Origin: Nocardia shimofusensis NBRC 100134
GTDB taxonomy: Bacteria > Actinomycetota > Actinomycetes > Mycobacteriales > Mycobacteriaceae
Direction of reading: 5' to 3'
Assembly (NCBI RefSeq): GCF_001613125.1
Contig: NZ_BDBT01000002.1
Span: 62,001 to 126,000, forward strand
Length of the DNA: 64,000 nucleotides
A model generated the notes under the pieces. It was not told where the DNA came from, did no database searches, and saw only the letters and a program-made list of their open reading frames with translations. Below, in pieces: positions 11,491 through 21,587 of the stretch. Position 1 is the first letter of the stretch; each line of letters begins with the position of its first letter. The position numbers and the translations under genes were made by a program.

Positions 11491-12407
11491 GCGTTCGGCC
11501 TTTCGGTGTGCGCGGCGTCTGCCGACTCGGACGGGGCCGTATGGAAAGAGGAAAGGGCCGGATCGGATACCGGCGGGGGTGGGGCGGCGGGGGCGCCGGT
11601 GACGATGAGCGGGTCGACGGCGAGGTGGCCGGGTTCGGCCCGGACGAGGCAGCGGTCCGGAATCTGCTGCCAGCGGGGGTCGTCGTCGTAGGGCTCCGAG
11701 GACAGGATCGCGAAATCGTCGGTGACCAGGGCGGCGAGTGAGTGGTGGACGGTCGTGGCCAGCAGGTGGGAACCGTCGCAGAGCAGGAGATTGAGCCGGG
11801 CGGACGGGGCGTGGTCCAGCACAGCGGCGGCGAACAGCCGCAGCGCCGACGCCGGGTTGTCGCCGTAGCCGCCGGCTTCCGCGGCGACGACAAGATCGCC
11901 GAGCAGTACCCACAGCGCCGCGGCATCGGTGCAAGACTCGGCGTCCAGTATCCGGGCGGTCTGGAACAGCCTGGTCTGGCCGGCGCGGGTGGCGGCGGCG
12001 TCGAGATCGGCGACGACGGCGGTGAGGGTGTGCCGCCAGTCCGGCACGACGCCGTTGTGGCCGGCCGCCCAGCGACCGGTGACGAACGGAGCGCAGGCGC
12101 TGCGCTCGATCGGCATGCCGACGGTGGCGGAGCGGACCGAGCCGAGCACGGCGGTGGACTCCAGTTGCCCGAGGACTTCGGTGACCGCGGGGTCGCTCCA
12201 GATCGGTTCCCGATTGCGGTACCGGCTGACCCGCGGGCCGTCCGGGCCGGGACGCCACCAGGCCACGCCGAAGCCGTCGGCGTTGATGGTGCCGCCCTCC
12301 CGCATGTCGCGCGGCGCCCACGACTGCCGGTACAGCGAATGCGGGCCGCGGGTGAGTAGTTCGCCGACCGCGACCGGCGGGCCGACGTAGCCGAGATGCC
12401 TGCACAT
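11487..12407 (-). CDS. egtC: Gamma-glutamyl-hercynylcysteine S-oxide hydrolase EgtC
   Basis: A class II glutamine-amidotransferase-like (Ntn) hydrolase that removes glutamate from gamma-glutamyl hercynylcysteine sulfoxide. The 306-residue product begins MCRHLGYVG; Cys2 becomes the catalytic N-terminal nucleophile. ADGFGVAWW and the GHNGVV element are also visible. Its start overlaps the egtB stop by one base (TGATG) and its stop overlaps egtD by four, so the genes are translationally coupled. The C-terminal 30 residues are Pro-rich. Confidence 0.94.
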   Translation of the reverse strand: MCRHLGYVGPPVAVGELLTRGPHSLYRQSWAPRDMREGGTINADGFGVAWWRPGPDGPRVSRYRNREPIWSDPAVTEVLGQLESTAVLGSVRSATVGMPIERSACAPFVTGRWAAGHNGVVPDWRHTLTAVVADLDAAATRAGQTRLFQTARILDAESCTDAAALWVLLGDLVVAAEAGGYGDNPASALRLFAAAVLDHAPSARLNLLLCDGSHLLATTVHHSLAALVTDDFAILSSEPYDDDPRWQQIPDRCLVRAEPGHLAVDPLIVTGAPAAPPPPVSDPALSSFHTAPSESADAAHTERPNA

Positions 12408-13807
12408 CAGCGCTCGTCCGCTCCCAAGTCGCGCGCCGGCCGGAAGCCGGCGAAGATCTGCCTGCGGATCGGATGGTCCCAGTTGCGGAAGGTGCCGCGG
12501 CAGGCGACCTGGTCGGTACCGAACGAACCGCCGCGCAGCACCCGGTAGTCGCCGCCGAAGAAGACCTCGGAGTACTCGCGGTAGGGAAACGCGCGGAAGC
12601 CCGGATAGGGGTCGAAGCCCGAGGACGTCCATTCCCAGACGTCGCCGATCATCTGGTGCGCGCCGGTCGGCGACGCCCCCGCCGGGTAGGCGCCGACCTC
12701 GGCGGGTTCCAGATGTCGTTGTCCCAGATTGGCTTTCGACTCATCGGGGTCGGCTTCGCCCCACGGGTACCGGCGGGAGGTTCCGGTGGCCGGGTCGAAG
12801 CGGGCCGCCTTCTCCCATTCGGCCTCGGTGGGCAGACGTTTGCCCGCCCAGCGCGCGAACGCCTCCGCCTCGAACCAGCACACGTGCACCACCGGCTGAC
12901 GGGGCCGCAGAGGCGTGATCGCGCCGAAGACCCGTCGCCACCAGCGGCCGTCGCTGTCGCGCTCCCAGAACTGCGGCGCGGTCAGGCCGGCGCTCGTCCG
13001 ATGCTCCCAGCCCCGCTCGGACCACAGCTCCGGCCGTCGGTAGCCGCCGTCGTCGACGAAGGCGAGGTATTGCTCGTTGGTGACCGGCGCGGCGTCGATG
13101 GCGAAGGCGGGCACGTGCACCGGATGCGCGGGCCGCTCGTTGTCCAGGGCCCACGGGTCCGCCGAGGTGCCCATGAGGAATTCGCCGCCGGGCACGATCA
13201 CCTCGCCGGCGATGCCGATCCGCGCCGCCGGGGCGGGCGGCGCGGCGAGCACCGGTTCGCCCGCTCGCAACTGGTGGGTGGCGAGCATGGTCTCGTCGTG
13301 TTGCTGCTCGTGCTGGGCGATCATGCCGAAGGCGAATCCGCCCTCGATCAGCGGTCCGCCGCGAAGGGGGTTGCGCTCCAGCACATCCCACACCTTTTCC
13401 CGCACCGTGCCGGCATAGCCGCGGGCCTGGGCGGGATCGAGCAGCGGCAGCGCCGGACGGTTCGCCCTGGCGTGCTTGAAGGCGTCGTAGAGCTCGTCGA
13501 TGTCGGCGCGTACGGCCTCCCGGCCGCCCACGTCGCGGACGAGCCACAGCTCCTCCTGGTTGCCGATATGCGCCAGGTCCCAGACCAGCGGGCTCATCAG
13601 CGGGGAATGCTGGGCGACCAGGTCGCTCTCGTCCACGGCGTCGGTGAGTGCCGCGGTGCGAGCGCGGGCCGTGGTCAGCACGTCGGCGATGCGTGCGCGA
13701 AGCAGGTCGGTGTCGGCGTGGTCGGTCGCGCCGAACCCATCGGTGGCGGGGGCGGGCGGTGAGCTTTCGGCAGGCGTCGGGTCGGTGGAGGTGAAGGAGT
13801 CGGTCAC
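12407..13807 (-). CDS. egtB: Hercynine oxygenase EgtB
   Basis: A non-haem iron sulfoxide synthase joining hercynine and gamma-glutamylcysteine. The 466-residue product has an N-terminal DinB-like helical domain with the iron-binding histidines in WDLAHIG and HEQQHDET (residue about 165), and a C-terminal FGE-sulfatase (C-type lectin-like) domain from about residue 210 (GGEFLMGTS; KRLPTEAEWEKAAR; GDVWEWTSS; RVLRGGSFGT). The first 25 residues are Ser/Thr/Pro-rich. The GTG at 13807 is preceded by GGAAGAG. A 259-bp spacer separates it from egtA, unlike the tight downstream junctions. Confidence 0.95.
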   Translation of the reverse strand: MTDSFTSTDPTPAESSPPAPATDGFGATDHADTDLLRARIADVLTTARARTAALTDAVDESDLVAQHSPLMSPLVWDLAHIGNQEELWLVRDVGGREAVRADIDELYDAFKHARANRPALPLLDPAQARGYAGTVREKVWDVLERNPLRGGPLIEGGFAFGMIAQHEQQHDETMLATHQLRAGEPVLAAPPAPAARIGIAGEVIVPGGEFLMGTSADPWALDNERPAHPVHVPAFAIDAAPVTNEQYLAFVDDGGYRRPELWSERGWEHRTSAGLTAPQFWERDSDGRWWRRVFGAITPLRPRQPVVHVCWFEAEAFARWAGKRLPTEAEWEKAARFDPATGTSRRYPWGEADPDESKANLGQRHLEPAEVGAYPAGASPTGAHQMIGDVWEWTSSGFDPYPGFRAFPYREYSEVFFGGDYRVLRGGSFGTDQVACRGTFRNWDHPIRRQIFAGFRPARDLGADER

Positions 13808-14066
13808 GATCGATCTCTTCCGATGAGCAGGGAGGCGAACTCTGGAACAGGCTCGCGGAGGGACGGTCGGCGCAGACCCACAGCCTGACCTCCGCGGAGA
13901 TTCCCCGGCGGATGTCTGCCGAGGTCTCCGGAGGGAGCCGGACAGGTGCGCGTTCCGACGCGGGACACCGGGAGTGGGACAGCGGGCGCCGAGCTCGAGC
14001 AGGAGCCGATGACGGCCCGCCGGGCGTCCGAGGACGAGGCGGCGGACCCGTTCGAGCGAACGAGTC
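13808..14066. other. 259-bp spacer between egtA and egtB without a supported gene
   Basis: The minus-strand frame that crosses this spacer is the out-of-frame continuation of an egtA shadow. No promoter, terminator hairpin or riboswitch-like structure was convincing. It may hold an internal promoter for egtBCD. Confidence 0.4.
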
Positions 14067-15380
14067 TCACGGCAGCACCCGGATGGGCTCGTCGGCCGGG
14101 GTTCGCCCGGCTCGGCAGCGACGCGCCGCGGCGGCGAGGTCGGTCGCGGCCGCGGGAGTGCGGGCGTGAGCGGCTGCCAGCTCGAGAAGATCGGCGGCGG
14201 ACCCGCGGATCTCCGGATCGGTCAGACCGCAACGCGCTGCCTGCGACCACTGTCCGGCGGTCGACGCGGCGAGGCGGGTGGCCTCGGCGACGACCTGGCG
14301 GGTCGACAGCAGCGCGTCGAAGAGGTGGACGGGGACGGTCCAGTCCTCGCCGGGCTGGGCGTCGAGGTAGCGGATCTCGAAGTAGCCCGAGGCGCGGACC
14401 GGGGGGAACAGCGTGGTCAGGTGGTAACGGAGATCGTCGGTGCCGGGGCGGCGGCCGACCTCGTCGTCGAGTGCGCCGGACATCCAGTCGGCGAAGGTGG
14501 CCCCGGGCGGGGGTGACCAGTCGGGGCAGCCGGGCACGGACCGGTTCACGGGCTCGTCCGGTCTGCGCAGGCACAGCAGCGGCACGTCCAGGGCCCAGCG
14601 AGCGTAGCCGGTGATCGGGTCGGGCCAGTCCTGCACGGGCGGGCGGGTGCGGGTGTTGTCCAGGCGCAGCCAGGTGCGCATTCGCTGGGAGGCCCAGTCG
14701 CCGGGCGGGGCGCCGCGCAGATCCGGCGAGCAGGCGAAGGCGGCCACCAGGGCCGGACCGGCCGCGTACAGCATGGTCCAACGCGCGGCCACTTCCGCGG
14801 CGTCGGCGCCCGCGTCCACGCTGACCTGCGTGGCGGCGGTATTGCACATCATGAGCTTGCCGAACGGGCCGATGCCCGCGAAGAACCGCTCCATGGCCCG
14901 GTAGCGGGGCGAGCGCAGCACGCGATCGGCACAGCGGTCGGCGTCGGCGGCGCGGGCGACGGGCTTGATGTCCGCGGCGGCGAGGAGTTCGGTCAGCAGG
15001 CGCGCGTCGGCGCGCAGGTTGTCGCACAGGTCGGCGGCAGTGGTGAACGGGTCGCTGGACAATTCGATCTGACCGCCGGGTTCGACGGTGACCCGGCTGC
15101 CACCCGGTAGCGGAAGGGCCGGGGAGCCTGGGTCGAGCGAGAGGGGAGCGTGCGGGCCGAGAGCGGCGGCGAGTGCGGACAACCGCGGGCGCGGAATGGG
15201 GCCGGACGCCGGACACTCACCCTGCACGGTGAGCCACTCCAGTTCGGCGCCGATCAGCGCGGGTGGCCCGAGTTTGAAGCACACTCCCCCGAGGAAGGCT
15301 TCCGCCGCGGCGCGCGAGGACAATGCGCCGGAGGAATCGGCCAAGCCGGCCGTACCCTGATGTTCGAGCGTGACCGCCAT
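14067..15380 (-). CDS. egtA: Glutamate-cysteine ligase EgtA
   Basis: Forms gamma-glutamylcysteine, the sulfur donor for ergothioneine; GCS2-type ATP-grasp-like ligase. The 437-residue product starts at ATG 15380 (MAVTLEHQG), preceded by GGGAGG. Recognisable segments are LIGAELEWLTVQ, PGGQIELSSDP near residue 106, MMCNTAATQVSVD near residue 180 and SGYFEIRYLDAQPG near residue 340, all characteristic of this family. It heads the minus-strand egt operon and is divergent from egtE across a 121-bp shared promoter region. Confidence 0.93.
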   Translation of the reverse strand: MAVTLEHQGTAGLADSSGALSSRAAAEAFLGGVCFKLGPPALIGAELEWLTVQGECPASGPIPRPRLSALAAALGPHAPLSLDPGSPALPLPGGSRVTVEPGGQIELSSDPFTTAADLCDNLRADARLLTELLAAADIKPVARAADADRCADRVLRSPRYRAMERFFAGIGPFGKLMMCNTAATQVSVDAGADAAEVAARWTMLYAAGPALVAAFACSPDLRGAPPGDWASQRMRTWLRLDNTRTRPPVQDWPDPITGYARWALDVPLLCLRRPDEPVNRSVPGCPDWSPPPGATFADWMSGALDDEVGRRPGTDDLRYHLTTLFPPVRASGYFEIRYLDAQPGEDWTVPVHLFDALLSTRQVVAEATRLAASTAGQWSQAARCGLTDPEIRGSAADLLELAAAHARTPAAATDLAAAARRCRAGRTPADEPIRVLP

Positions 15381-15488
15381 GCGAGCCTCCCACCGAGTGT
15401 GGTTGCGGACAGAGCATTCACCGACCAGAACCAGCGTAGCGATCATCACCGACAAGAAACGACCCTGAAAAGGGACAGACGGTCGGGC

Positions 15489-15494
15489 TAGTGT
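15489..15494 (+). promoter_or_regulatory. -10 box of a probable leaderless egtE promoter
   Basis: TAGTGT fits the actinobacterial TANNNT -10 pattern and lies eight bases before the ATG at 15502. That distance puts the transcription start at the start codon, and no Shine-Dalgarno sequence is present. The -35 region is not clear. Confidence 0.5.
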
Positions 15495-15501
15495 CGTCGG
15501 C

Positions 15502-16680
15502 ATGCTGGACGACAACCGCGTGCGCGCCGACACCCCGGGCCTGGTGGCCGACCCCGACCTGGTCTTTCTCGACAGCGCGGGCTCCTCGCTGCCGCCGCGC
15601 GTGGTGCTCGACACCCAGCTCGGGCATCTGCGCCGGGAAGCCGAGGTCGGCGGCTACCGGGCGGCCGCCGAACGACTCGACGACCTGGCCGCGGTCAAAG
15701 CGGCCATCGGCGAGCTCATCGGCGCCGACCCGGCCGATATCGCGCTCAGCGACAGCGCCACCCGCTCCTGGTCGGACTTCTTCCACTCGGTGCCGCTTCG
15801 CCCCGGCGACCGCGTTCTCATCAGCGGCTCGGATTACGCCAGCAATGCGATCGCCGCCATGCACCGAGCCGCCGAGACCGGCGCGACGGTCGAACAGATC
15901 CCTGACGACGACACCGGGCAGCTGGATCTGGACGCCCTCGCGGCCATGGTCGACGAGCGAGTCGCCCTGGTCTCGCTGCTGCACGTCCCGACGAACGGCG
16001 GACTGGTGAACCCGGCCGCGGAGGCGACCACGATCGCGCACTCGGTGGGCGCGCTGGTGCTGCTCGACGCCTGTCAGTCGGCCGGACAGCTCCCCCTCGA
16101 CGTCGCCGGACTCGGTGTGGACGCGCTCTCGGTGACCGGTCGAAAATGGCTGCGCGGTCCCCGTGGCACCGGATTCCTCTATGTGCGGCCGGGTTCCACC
16201 GCCGGGCTCGTCCCGCAACGCCTCGACCTGCACAGCGCGCAGTGGAGCGCACCGGATGCCTACGAACTCGCCCCCGACGCCCGGCGATGGGAATTCTGGG
16301 AGTGCGACGTGGCGGCCAGGCTGGGACTCGGCGCGGCCGTGCGCTATCTGCTCGACCTCGGCCCCGACGAGGTCTACACCGCCATCGCCGACCGCGCCGC
16401 CTACCTGCGCGCCGCACTCGCTGACCTGCGCGGAGTCACCGTACGCGACAACGGCGTCCTGCGCGGCGGCATCGTGTCGTTCACCGTCGACGGGTTAGAG
16501 GCCACCGAGGTGCGCGACCGGCTCGCGGCCGAGAACATCACCCTCACCGTCAGTTTCGCCTCCTCCACGCTGCTGGACATGACCGCGCGCGGCCTGCCCG
16601 CGGTGGTCCGGGCCTCGCCGCACTGCTTCGTGAGCTACCCGGAGCTGGACCGATTCGTGCGCGCCCTGGCGGCACTGTAG
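15502..16680 (+). CDS. egtE: Ergothioneine-pathway PLP-dependent C-S lyase EgtE
   Basis: Cleaves hercynylcysteine sulfoxide to ergothioneine. The 392-residue product is a class V aminotransferase-fold enzyme: FLDSAGSSLPP at the N-terminus, ALVLLDACQSAGQLPLD near residue 185 (cofactor Asp), and the PLP lysine in TGRKWLRGPRGTGF near residue 215. It is transcribed away from egtABCD, whereas mycobacteria carry egtE on the same strand, and its TAG abuts the ATG of the RNase Z gene. The start is probably leaderless. Confidence 0.92.
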   Translation: MLDDNRVRADTPGLVADPDLVFLDSAGSSLPPRVVLDTQLGHLRREAEVGGYRAAAERLDDLAAVKAAIGELIGADPADIALSDSATRSWSDFFHSVPLRPGDRVLISGSDYASNAIAAMHRAAETGATVEQIPDDDTGQLDLDALAAMVDERVALVSLLHVPTNGGLVNPAAEATTIAHSVGALVLLDACQSAGQLPLDVAGLGVDALSVTGRKWLRGPRGTGFLYVRPGSTAGLVPQRLDLHSAQWSAPDAYELAPDARRWEFWECDVAARLGLGAAVRYLLDLGPDEVYTAIADRAAYLRAALADLRGVTVRDNGVLRGGIVSFTVDGLEATEVRDRLAAENITLTVSFASSTLLDMTARGLPAVVRASPHCFVSYPELDRFVRALAAL

Positions 16681-17598
16681 ATGTCACAGCGGGAACTGAT
16701 CGTGCTCGGCACCGGCAGCCAGGTGCCGACCAAGCTGCGCAACCACAACGGATATGTGGTGCGCTGGGGTCGGGAAGGCCTGCTGTTCGATCCGGGTGAG
16801 GGCACGCAACGGCAGATGGCCTTCGCCGGGGTCTCGGTCTCCGACCTCACCCATATCGCGCTGACCCACTTCCACGGCGATCACTGCCTCGGGCTGCCCG
16901 GCATCGTGCAGCGCGTCAACCTCGACGAGGTCGCGCACCCCATCGACGCCTACTATCCCGCCTCCGGCCAGGTCTTCTTCGACCGGCTGTGCCAGGCCAG
17001 CGCCTTCTATCACCGCATCGACCTGCGACCGCACCCCGTCACCGGACCGGGGGTGCTCGACACCCCCGACGCGACCTTCCAGCTGCGCGCGGTGCCGCTC
17101 TCGCATCCGGTGGAGGCGTTCGGCTACCGGCTCACCGAACCCGCGAGCAGGCGGATGTTGCCCGATCGGTTACGCGCCTTCGGCATTCGCGGACCACGCG
17201 TCGCGGAATTGCAACGCGCGGGCAGCATCGTCGCCGGTGATCGCACCGTCACCCTCGACGAGGTGAGCGAGCCCCGGCCCGGCCAGAGTTTCGCCTTCGT
17301 CATGGACACCCGACTGTGCCCGGGCGTGCTGGAGGCAGCCGCCGGGGTGGACATGCTCGTCATCGAGGCCACCTTCCTCGACGCCGAAGCCCACCTCGCC
17401 GAAGAACACGGTCACCTCACCGCGGGTCAGGCCGCCCGCGCCGCCGCCGAGGCAGGTGTCCGCACCCTCGTGCTCACCCACTTCTCCCAGCGCTACCGCA
17501 CGCTGGACGACCACCGTCGCGAAGCCGAGGAGCACTTCCCGGGGGAACTGTTCGTCGCCGAGGACCTGCAACGCATCCCTTTCCCCGCCCGACAGTGA
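16681..17598 (+). CDS. rnz: Ribonuclease Z (tRNA 3' processing endonuclease)
   Basis: A 305-residue metallo-beta-lactamase-fold tRNase Z, short form. The metal motif [13 protein letters not shown] is at about residues 61-73; later ligands are the Asp in MDTRLCPG and the His in LTHFSQRY. It cleaves 3' trailers of tRNA precursors. The ATG follows the egtE TAG with no gap, so the two are almost certainly co-transcribed. A functional link between tRNA maturation and ergothioneine is not implied. Confidence 0.94.
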   Translation: MSQRELIVLGTGSQVPTKLRNHNGYVVRWGREGLLFDPGEGTQRQMAFAGVSVSDLTHIALTHFHGDHCLGLPGIVQRVNLDEVAHPIDAYYPASGQVFFDRLCQASAFYHRIDLRPHPVTGPGVLDTPDATFQLRAVPLSHPVEAFGYRLTEPASRRMLPDRLRAFGIRGPRVAELQRAGSIVAGDRTVTLDEVSEPRPGQSFAFVMDTRLCPGVLEAAAGVDMLVIEATFLDAEAHLAEEHGHLTAGQAARAAAEAGVRTLVLTHFSQRYRTLDDHRREAEEHFPGELFVAEDLQRIPFPARQ

Positions 17599-17721
17599 GC
17601 GAGGGAGCACCCCGCGCAGCGAGAAAAAAACCGCGAGTGTCTCCTCGACGCCGAAATCTCGTGAAATGCTGGGTGTTATGGCCGTTTTCGCCGAATCGCG
17701 CCGTTGCCAGGGGGTGGGCTG

Positions 17722-18171
17722 TTGAACTTCGATGCCGAACTCAATCCCGCGGAAGTGCAGATCGGGTATTTCCTCGCGCAACCGCCGGACACCGTGTGGC
17801 GGGCGCTGACCGAACCGAACCTGCTCGCCGAGTGGCTCATGCGACCCATCGGCTTCGCCACCCTCGTCGGCACCCATTTCATCTTCGAGATCCCCACCGA
17901 CCCGCCCGGCGAGGTCGCCAGCGAGGTGCTGCTCGCCCGGCCCGGCGAACAACTCACCCTCACCTGGGTCGACCTGCGCGCCGAACGGCCCGCGCGCTGG
18001 GTGCTGGACTGGAGCCTGGTCCCGCACGGTCGCGGCACCCGGCTGCTGCTCACCCACGGTGGCTTCGACATCGAGCACCCCCGGCAGAAGATGGCGCGCA
18101 ACGCCATGGAGCGCGGATGGCGCAGCGCGCTGGGGAAACTGCGCGCCGTCTTGGACCGCACGCAGAATTGA
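17722..18171 (+). CDS. SRPBCC (AHSA1/START-like) domain protein
   Basis: A roughly 149-residue ligand-binding protein of the Bet v1/AHSA1 fold: AQPPDTVWRALTEPNLLAEWL near the N-terminus and a C-terminal helix ending ALGKLRAVLDRTQN. TTG at 17722 was chosen because AGGGGGTGG lies just upstream; TTG at 17704 is an alternative adding six residues. Such proteins bind hydrophobic ligands or act in stress responses; no specific role can be inferred. It lies 123 bp after rnz. Confidence 0.82.
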   Translation: MNFDAELNPAEVQIGYFLAQPPDTVWRALTEPNLLAEWLMRPIGFATLVGTHFIFEIPTDPPGEVASEVLLARPGEQLTLTWVDLRAERPARWVLDWSLVPHGRGTRLLLTHGGFDIEHPRQKMARNAMERGWRSALGKLRAVLDRTQN

Positions 18172-18369
18172 GGTCCCCACGCCGACGAGGATCCGGGGGA
18201 AGCCGAGCCGGACAGAGGTGCACTGCTCGTCCTGCGGCTCTTGGGGCGGGTGAGGCCGGAACCGATATCCGCAGGCAGCAGGGGGTTAACACGGGCGGGT
18301 GTCACGCGAGATAGTTGGACGAGGCCGGTTCACGGCGGTGGGCGCGGGGCCGACAGAAGGAGTCCGACC

Positions 18370-20013
18370 TTGAGCAAGTTCACCGAAGAGATGTACGCGA
18401 CCGCACTGAGGTCCGACTACGGGCTGGTGACCGGGGAGCCGGATGCGCCGGTGCGGCATTCCTGGGGCCAGATCCATACGGTCGCCCGGCGGATGGCGGG
18501 CGCGCTGGCCGATGCGGGGATCGGGCCGGGCGATGCGGTCGGGGTGCTCGCGGGTATGCCGGTGGACATCGCGCCCGCGTGTCAGGCGGTGTGGATGCGC
18601 GGCGGGTCGATCACCATGCTGCATCAACCGACCCCGCGAACCGATCTGGCCTTGTGGGCGCGCGACACCGAGACGGTGCTGCGGATGATCGAGGCGCGGG
18701 CAGTGGTGCTCGGCGCGCCGTTCGAGGTGGCCGAACCGCTGTTGCGCGAGCGCGGCATCGCCGTGGTGACGCTGGAGCAGTTGGGCGCGGGCTCCGAGAT
18801 CGAGCCGGTGGACACCGCCGAGGACGACGTCGCGCTGTTGCAGCTGACCTCCGGTTCGACCGGCTCGCCGAAGGCGGTGCGCATCACGCACGGCAATTTC
18901 TACGTCAACGCCTACGCCATGTTCGACCGGGTGAAGTTCCGCCCCGACAGCGATGTGATGATCAGCTGGCTGCCGCTCTTCCACGACATGGGCATGGTCG
19001 GGTTCCTCAGCGTGCCCATGCAGATCGGCGCCGAGGTGGTGTGCGTGACGCCACTGGACTTCCTGCGCAGACCGCTGCTGTGGGCCGAGCTGATCGACCG
19101 CTACCGCGGAACCGTGACCGCCGCACCCAATTTCGCGTACTCCCTGCTGGCCCGGCGGTTGGCGCAGGCCGAACCGGGCTCGATCGATCTGAGCAGTGTG
19201 CGCTACATGTGGAACGGCGCCGAGCCCGTGGACGCCGACACCATGAACGCGCTGGCGCGGGCGGGTGCGCCGTTCGGCCTCGACCCGATGGCGCTGACTC
19301 CGGTCTACGGGATGGCCGAGACCACGCTGGCGGTCTCCATCCCGGACCCGGGCAAAGGTCAGGTGCTCGACGTGGTCGACGCCGATCTGCTCGAAGCGCT
19401 CGGCAAGGCCGTGCCGGTCACCGAGCACGGTCACCACGGTGCGGTGCGGCGTCTGCCCACCCTCGGCTACCTGGTCGACCACCTCGAAGGCCGGGTGGTC
19501 GACTCGGACCGCAATCCGCTGCCCACCCGTTCGGTCGGGGTGATCGAACTGCGCGGACCCGCCGTCACCACCGGCTACATCACCGTGGAGGGGTTCCTGC
19601 CCGCCCAGGACGCCGACGGCTGGCTCGACACCGGCGACATCGGCTACTTCACCGAGGACGGGCTGGTGGTGGTGTGCGGGCGGGTCAAGGACGTCATCAT
19701 CATGGGCGGGCGCAATATCTTTCCCACCGATGTGGAGCGCGCGGCGATGCGGGTGCCCGGGGTGCGACCGGGCAACGCGGTCGCGGTGCGGCTGGACGCG
19801 GGCCAGAAGCGGGAGAGCTTCGCGGTGGTCGTCGAGTCCAACGATCACGAGGACGACGACGCCGTCCGGCGCATCGAGCGCGAGATCGTGCACGCGGTGT
19901 TCGCCGAGGTCGGGGCGCGTCCGCGCACGGTCGCGGTGCTGGGCCCCGGGGCGCTGCCGAAGACCTCCTCGGGCAAACTGCGCCGGGCGGCCACCGCCGC
20001 ACATCTGCGGTGA
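18370..20013 (+). CDS. Fatty acyl-AMP ligase / acyl-CoA synthetase-like protein (Pks16-like)
   Basis: A 547-residue ANL-superfamily adenylating enzyme. Motifs: ATP loop [12 protein letters not shown] near residue 158, YGMAETT near residue 315, TGDIGYF near residue 419, the hinge [16 protein letters not shown] near residue 438 and the terminal lysine motif [11 protein letters not shown]. The start is TTG at 18370, preceded by AAGGAG with a seven-base spacer; no ATG fits. In M. tuberculosis a similar gene (pks16) also converges on pth, as here (15 bp apart). The substrate is probably a long-chain fatty acid; no carrier protein or PKS is adjacent. Confidence 0.88.
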   Translation: MSKFTEEMYATALRSDYGLVTGEPDAPVRHSWGQIHTVARRMAGALADAGIGPGDAVGVLAGMPVDIAPACQAVWMRGGSITMLHQPTPRTDLALWARDTETVLRMIEARAVVLGAPFEVAEPLLRERGIAVVTLEQLGAGSEIEPVDTAEDDVALLQLTSGSTGSPKAVRITHGNFYVNAYAMFDRVKFRPDSDVMISWLPLFHDMGMVGFLSVPMQIGAEVVCVTPLDFLRRPLLWAELIDRYRGTVTAAPNFAYSLLARRLAQAEPGSIDLSSVRYMWNGAEPVDADTMNALARAGAPFGLDPMALTPVYGMAETTLAVSIPDPGKGQVLDVVDADLLEALGKAVPVTEHGHHGAVRRLPTLGYLVDHLEGRVVDSDRNPLPTRSVGVIELRGPAVTTGYITVEGFLPAQDADGWLDTGDIGYFTEDGLVVVCGRVKDVIIMGGRNIFPTDVERAAMRVPGVRPGNAVAVRLDAGQKRESFAVVVESNDHEDDDAVRRIEREIVHAVFAEVGARPRTVAVLGPGALPKTSSGKLRRAATAAHLR

Positions 20014-20028
20014 GCCGGCCGGACGGAA

Positions 20029-20610
20029 TCAGTGCAGCTGGTTCTGCGCGGTCTCCAGGCCGACGCGAAGCAACATTTCGACCGCGTCGGCGGCCTGCTC
20101 GACGATCACCGGCACCTCTGTGCGCTCGGCGGCCGCGAACGGCTTGAGCACGAAGTCGGCGGGGTCCTGACGGCCGGGCGGGCGGCCGATGCCGAACCGG
20201 ACCCGCAGGTAGTCCTTGGTGGTCAGCGCGGCGGAGACCGAACGCAGCCCGTTGTGACCGCCCTCGCCACCGCCGCGCTTGAGGCGCACCGCGCCGAAGG
20301 GCAGATCGAGTTCGTCGTGAACGACGATCACCTCGGTCGGCGGCACCGAGAAGAACTTGGCCAGCGCGGCGACCGGACGGCCGGACACGTTCATGAACGT
20401 ACGCGGCTTGGCGATCAGCACCTGACGCCCGTCCAGGCGCGCCTGGATCAGGTCGGCGCCGGATTTCTTGTGCACGGCAAAACGGCCGCCGACGCGCTCG
20501 GCGAGCGCGTCGGCGACCATGAAGCCGACATTGTGCCGGGTGCGCTCGTAGTCCGGGCCCGGATTACCCAGGCCGACCACGAGCGCGGGCCCGGTCGAAG
20601 GACCGGTCAT
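20029..20610 (-). CDS. pth: Peptidyl-tRNA hydrolase
   Basis: Releases tRNA from prematurely dissociated peptidyl-tRNA. The 193-residue product shows [20 protein letters not shown] (catalytic His in RHNVGF), [10 protein letters not shown] near residue 69, and [19 protein letters not shown], with GGHNGLRS following. Length is typical. It lies 24 bp downstream of rplY on the same strand, the usual actinobacterial order. Confidence 0.96.
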   Translation of the reverse strand: MTGPSTGPALVVGLGNPGPDYERTRHNVGFMVADALAERVGGRFAVHKKSGADLIQARLDGRQVLIAKPRTFMNVSGRPVAALAKFFSVPPTEVIVVHDELDLPFGAVRLKRGGGEGGHNGLRSVSAALTTKDYLRVRFGIGRPPGRQDPADFVLKPFAAAERTEVPVIVEQAADAVEMLLRVGLETAQNQLH

Positions 20611-20634
20611 CGCTGAGTTACTCGGCGATCTCGA

Positions 20635-21222
20635 TCACTCGGCGCTCTCGCCCTCGGCGGTCTCTTCCTCGGCGGCGGCGCGGGCGGCGACCACGTTGAC
20701 GATCAGCAGGTCGGCGTCGCCGGACAGGGTCACACCGGCGGGCAGCTCGAGCGAGCCCGCGGTGAACTGGGTGCCCGCCTCGGCGCCCTCGACGGAGACC
20801 TCGATGGTTTCGGGCAGGTTCAGCGCCTCGGCCTCGATGGACAGGGTGGTGGCTTCCTGGGTGACCAGGGTGCCGGGGGCGGCGTCGCCGGTGACGGTGA
20901 CGACGACGTCGGCGACGACCTTCTCGCCACGCTGGACGATCAGCAGGTCGGCGTGCTCGATGTAGCGGCGGATCGGGTGCACCACAACGGACTTGGTGAG
21001 CGCCAGCTGCTTGGTGCCCTCGATCTCGAGGTTGAGCACCGCGTTCGTGCCGTGCTCACGCAGGATCGCGGCGAACGCCTGGGCGTTCAGCGACAGGTGC
21101 TTCGGCTCGGCCTGGTGGCCGTAGAGAACGGCGGGCACATTGCCCGCACGGCGGGTGCGACGTGCGGCGCCCTTGCCGAACTCGGTACGGACGGACGCTT
21201 CGAGAAGGTTGGCGTCGGACAT
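20635..21222 (-). CDS. rplY: 50S ribosomal protein L25 (general stress protein CTC type)
   Basis: Binds 5S rRNA. The 195-residue product has the L25 N-terminal domain ([24 protein letters not shown]) and the longer C-terminal TL5/CTC domain, ending in an acidic tail ([11 protein letters not shown]). ATG at 21222 is preceded by AGGAG; an upstream in-frame extension is rejected. Co-directional with pth. Confidence 0.96.
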   Translation of the reverse strand: MSDANLLEASVRTEFGKGAARRTRRAGNVPAVLYGHQAEPKHLSLNAQAFAAILREHGTNAVLNLEIEGTKQLALTKSVVVHPIRRYIEHADLLIVQRGEKVVADVVVTVTGDAAPGTLVTQEATTLSIEAEALNLPETIEVSVEGAEAGTQFTAGSLELPAGVTLSGDADLLIVNVVAARAAAEEETAEGESAE

Positions 21223-21587
21223 GACTGGATCTACTCCTACGGCTCTTCCGGGCTGGTCAACAGTTCCCGACAGGGAGGGTGGCGCCCTGCGTGGTGGGGT
21301 TTGGTCTACTCGTCGGGGCGAAGACCGAACGAGGACGGCCGGAAGCCGCGCCGCGTCGATCACGGTGTCGCACCACACGCCTGTTGCGTCACACGTCTGG
21401 AGGACACCCTCGCCGAGACAACCCGAACACCATACCTCAGGCACGGCATTCGCTTTGAATCGGGAGGTCAAGGCGTTACGGGCGCCGAGCGGGAGCGGAT
21501 GGCAACGCCCCGGCGGCCGAGCGGGCGCGGCGCGCGATTAGGCTGACTCGGTTGTCCGCCCTCTCGTCGTGCGAAAGGCTCCCCATC
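21223..21587. other. 365-bp divergent intergenic region between rplY and prfC
   Basis: It should contain the promoters of rplY-pth (minus) and prfC (plus). Long open frames here are not supported by a ribosome binding site or homology. I see no clear riboswitch, terminator or repeat. Confidence 0.5.

Noticed and set aside
13804..15216. 470-residue minus-strand frame covering egtA and the egtA-egtB spacer
   Set aside because: It is out of frame with the well-supported EgtA and is Arg/Pro-rich, so it is a shadow.
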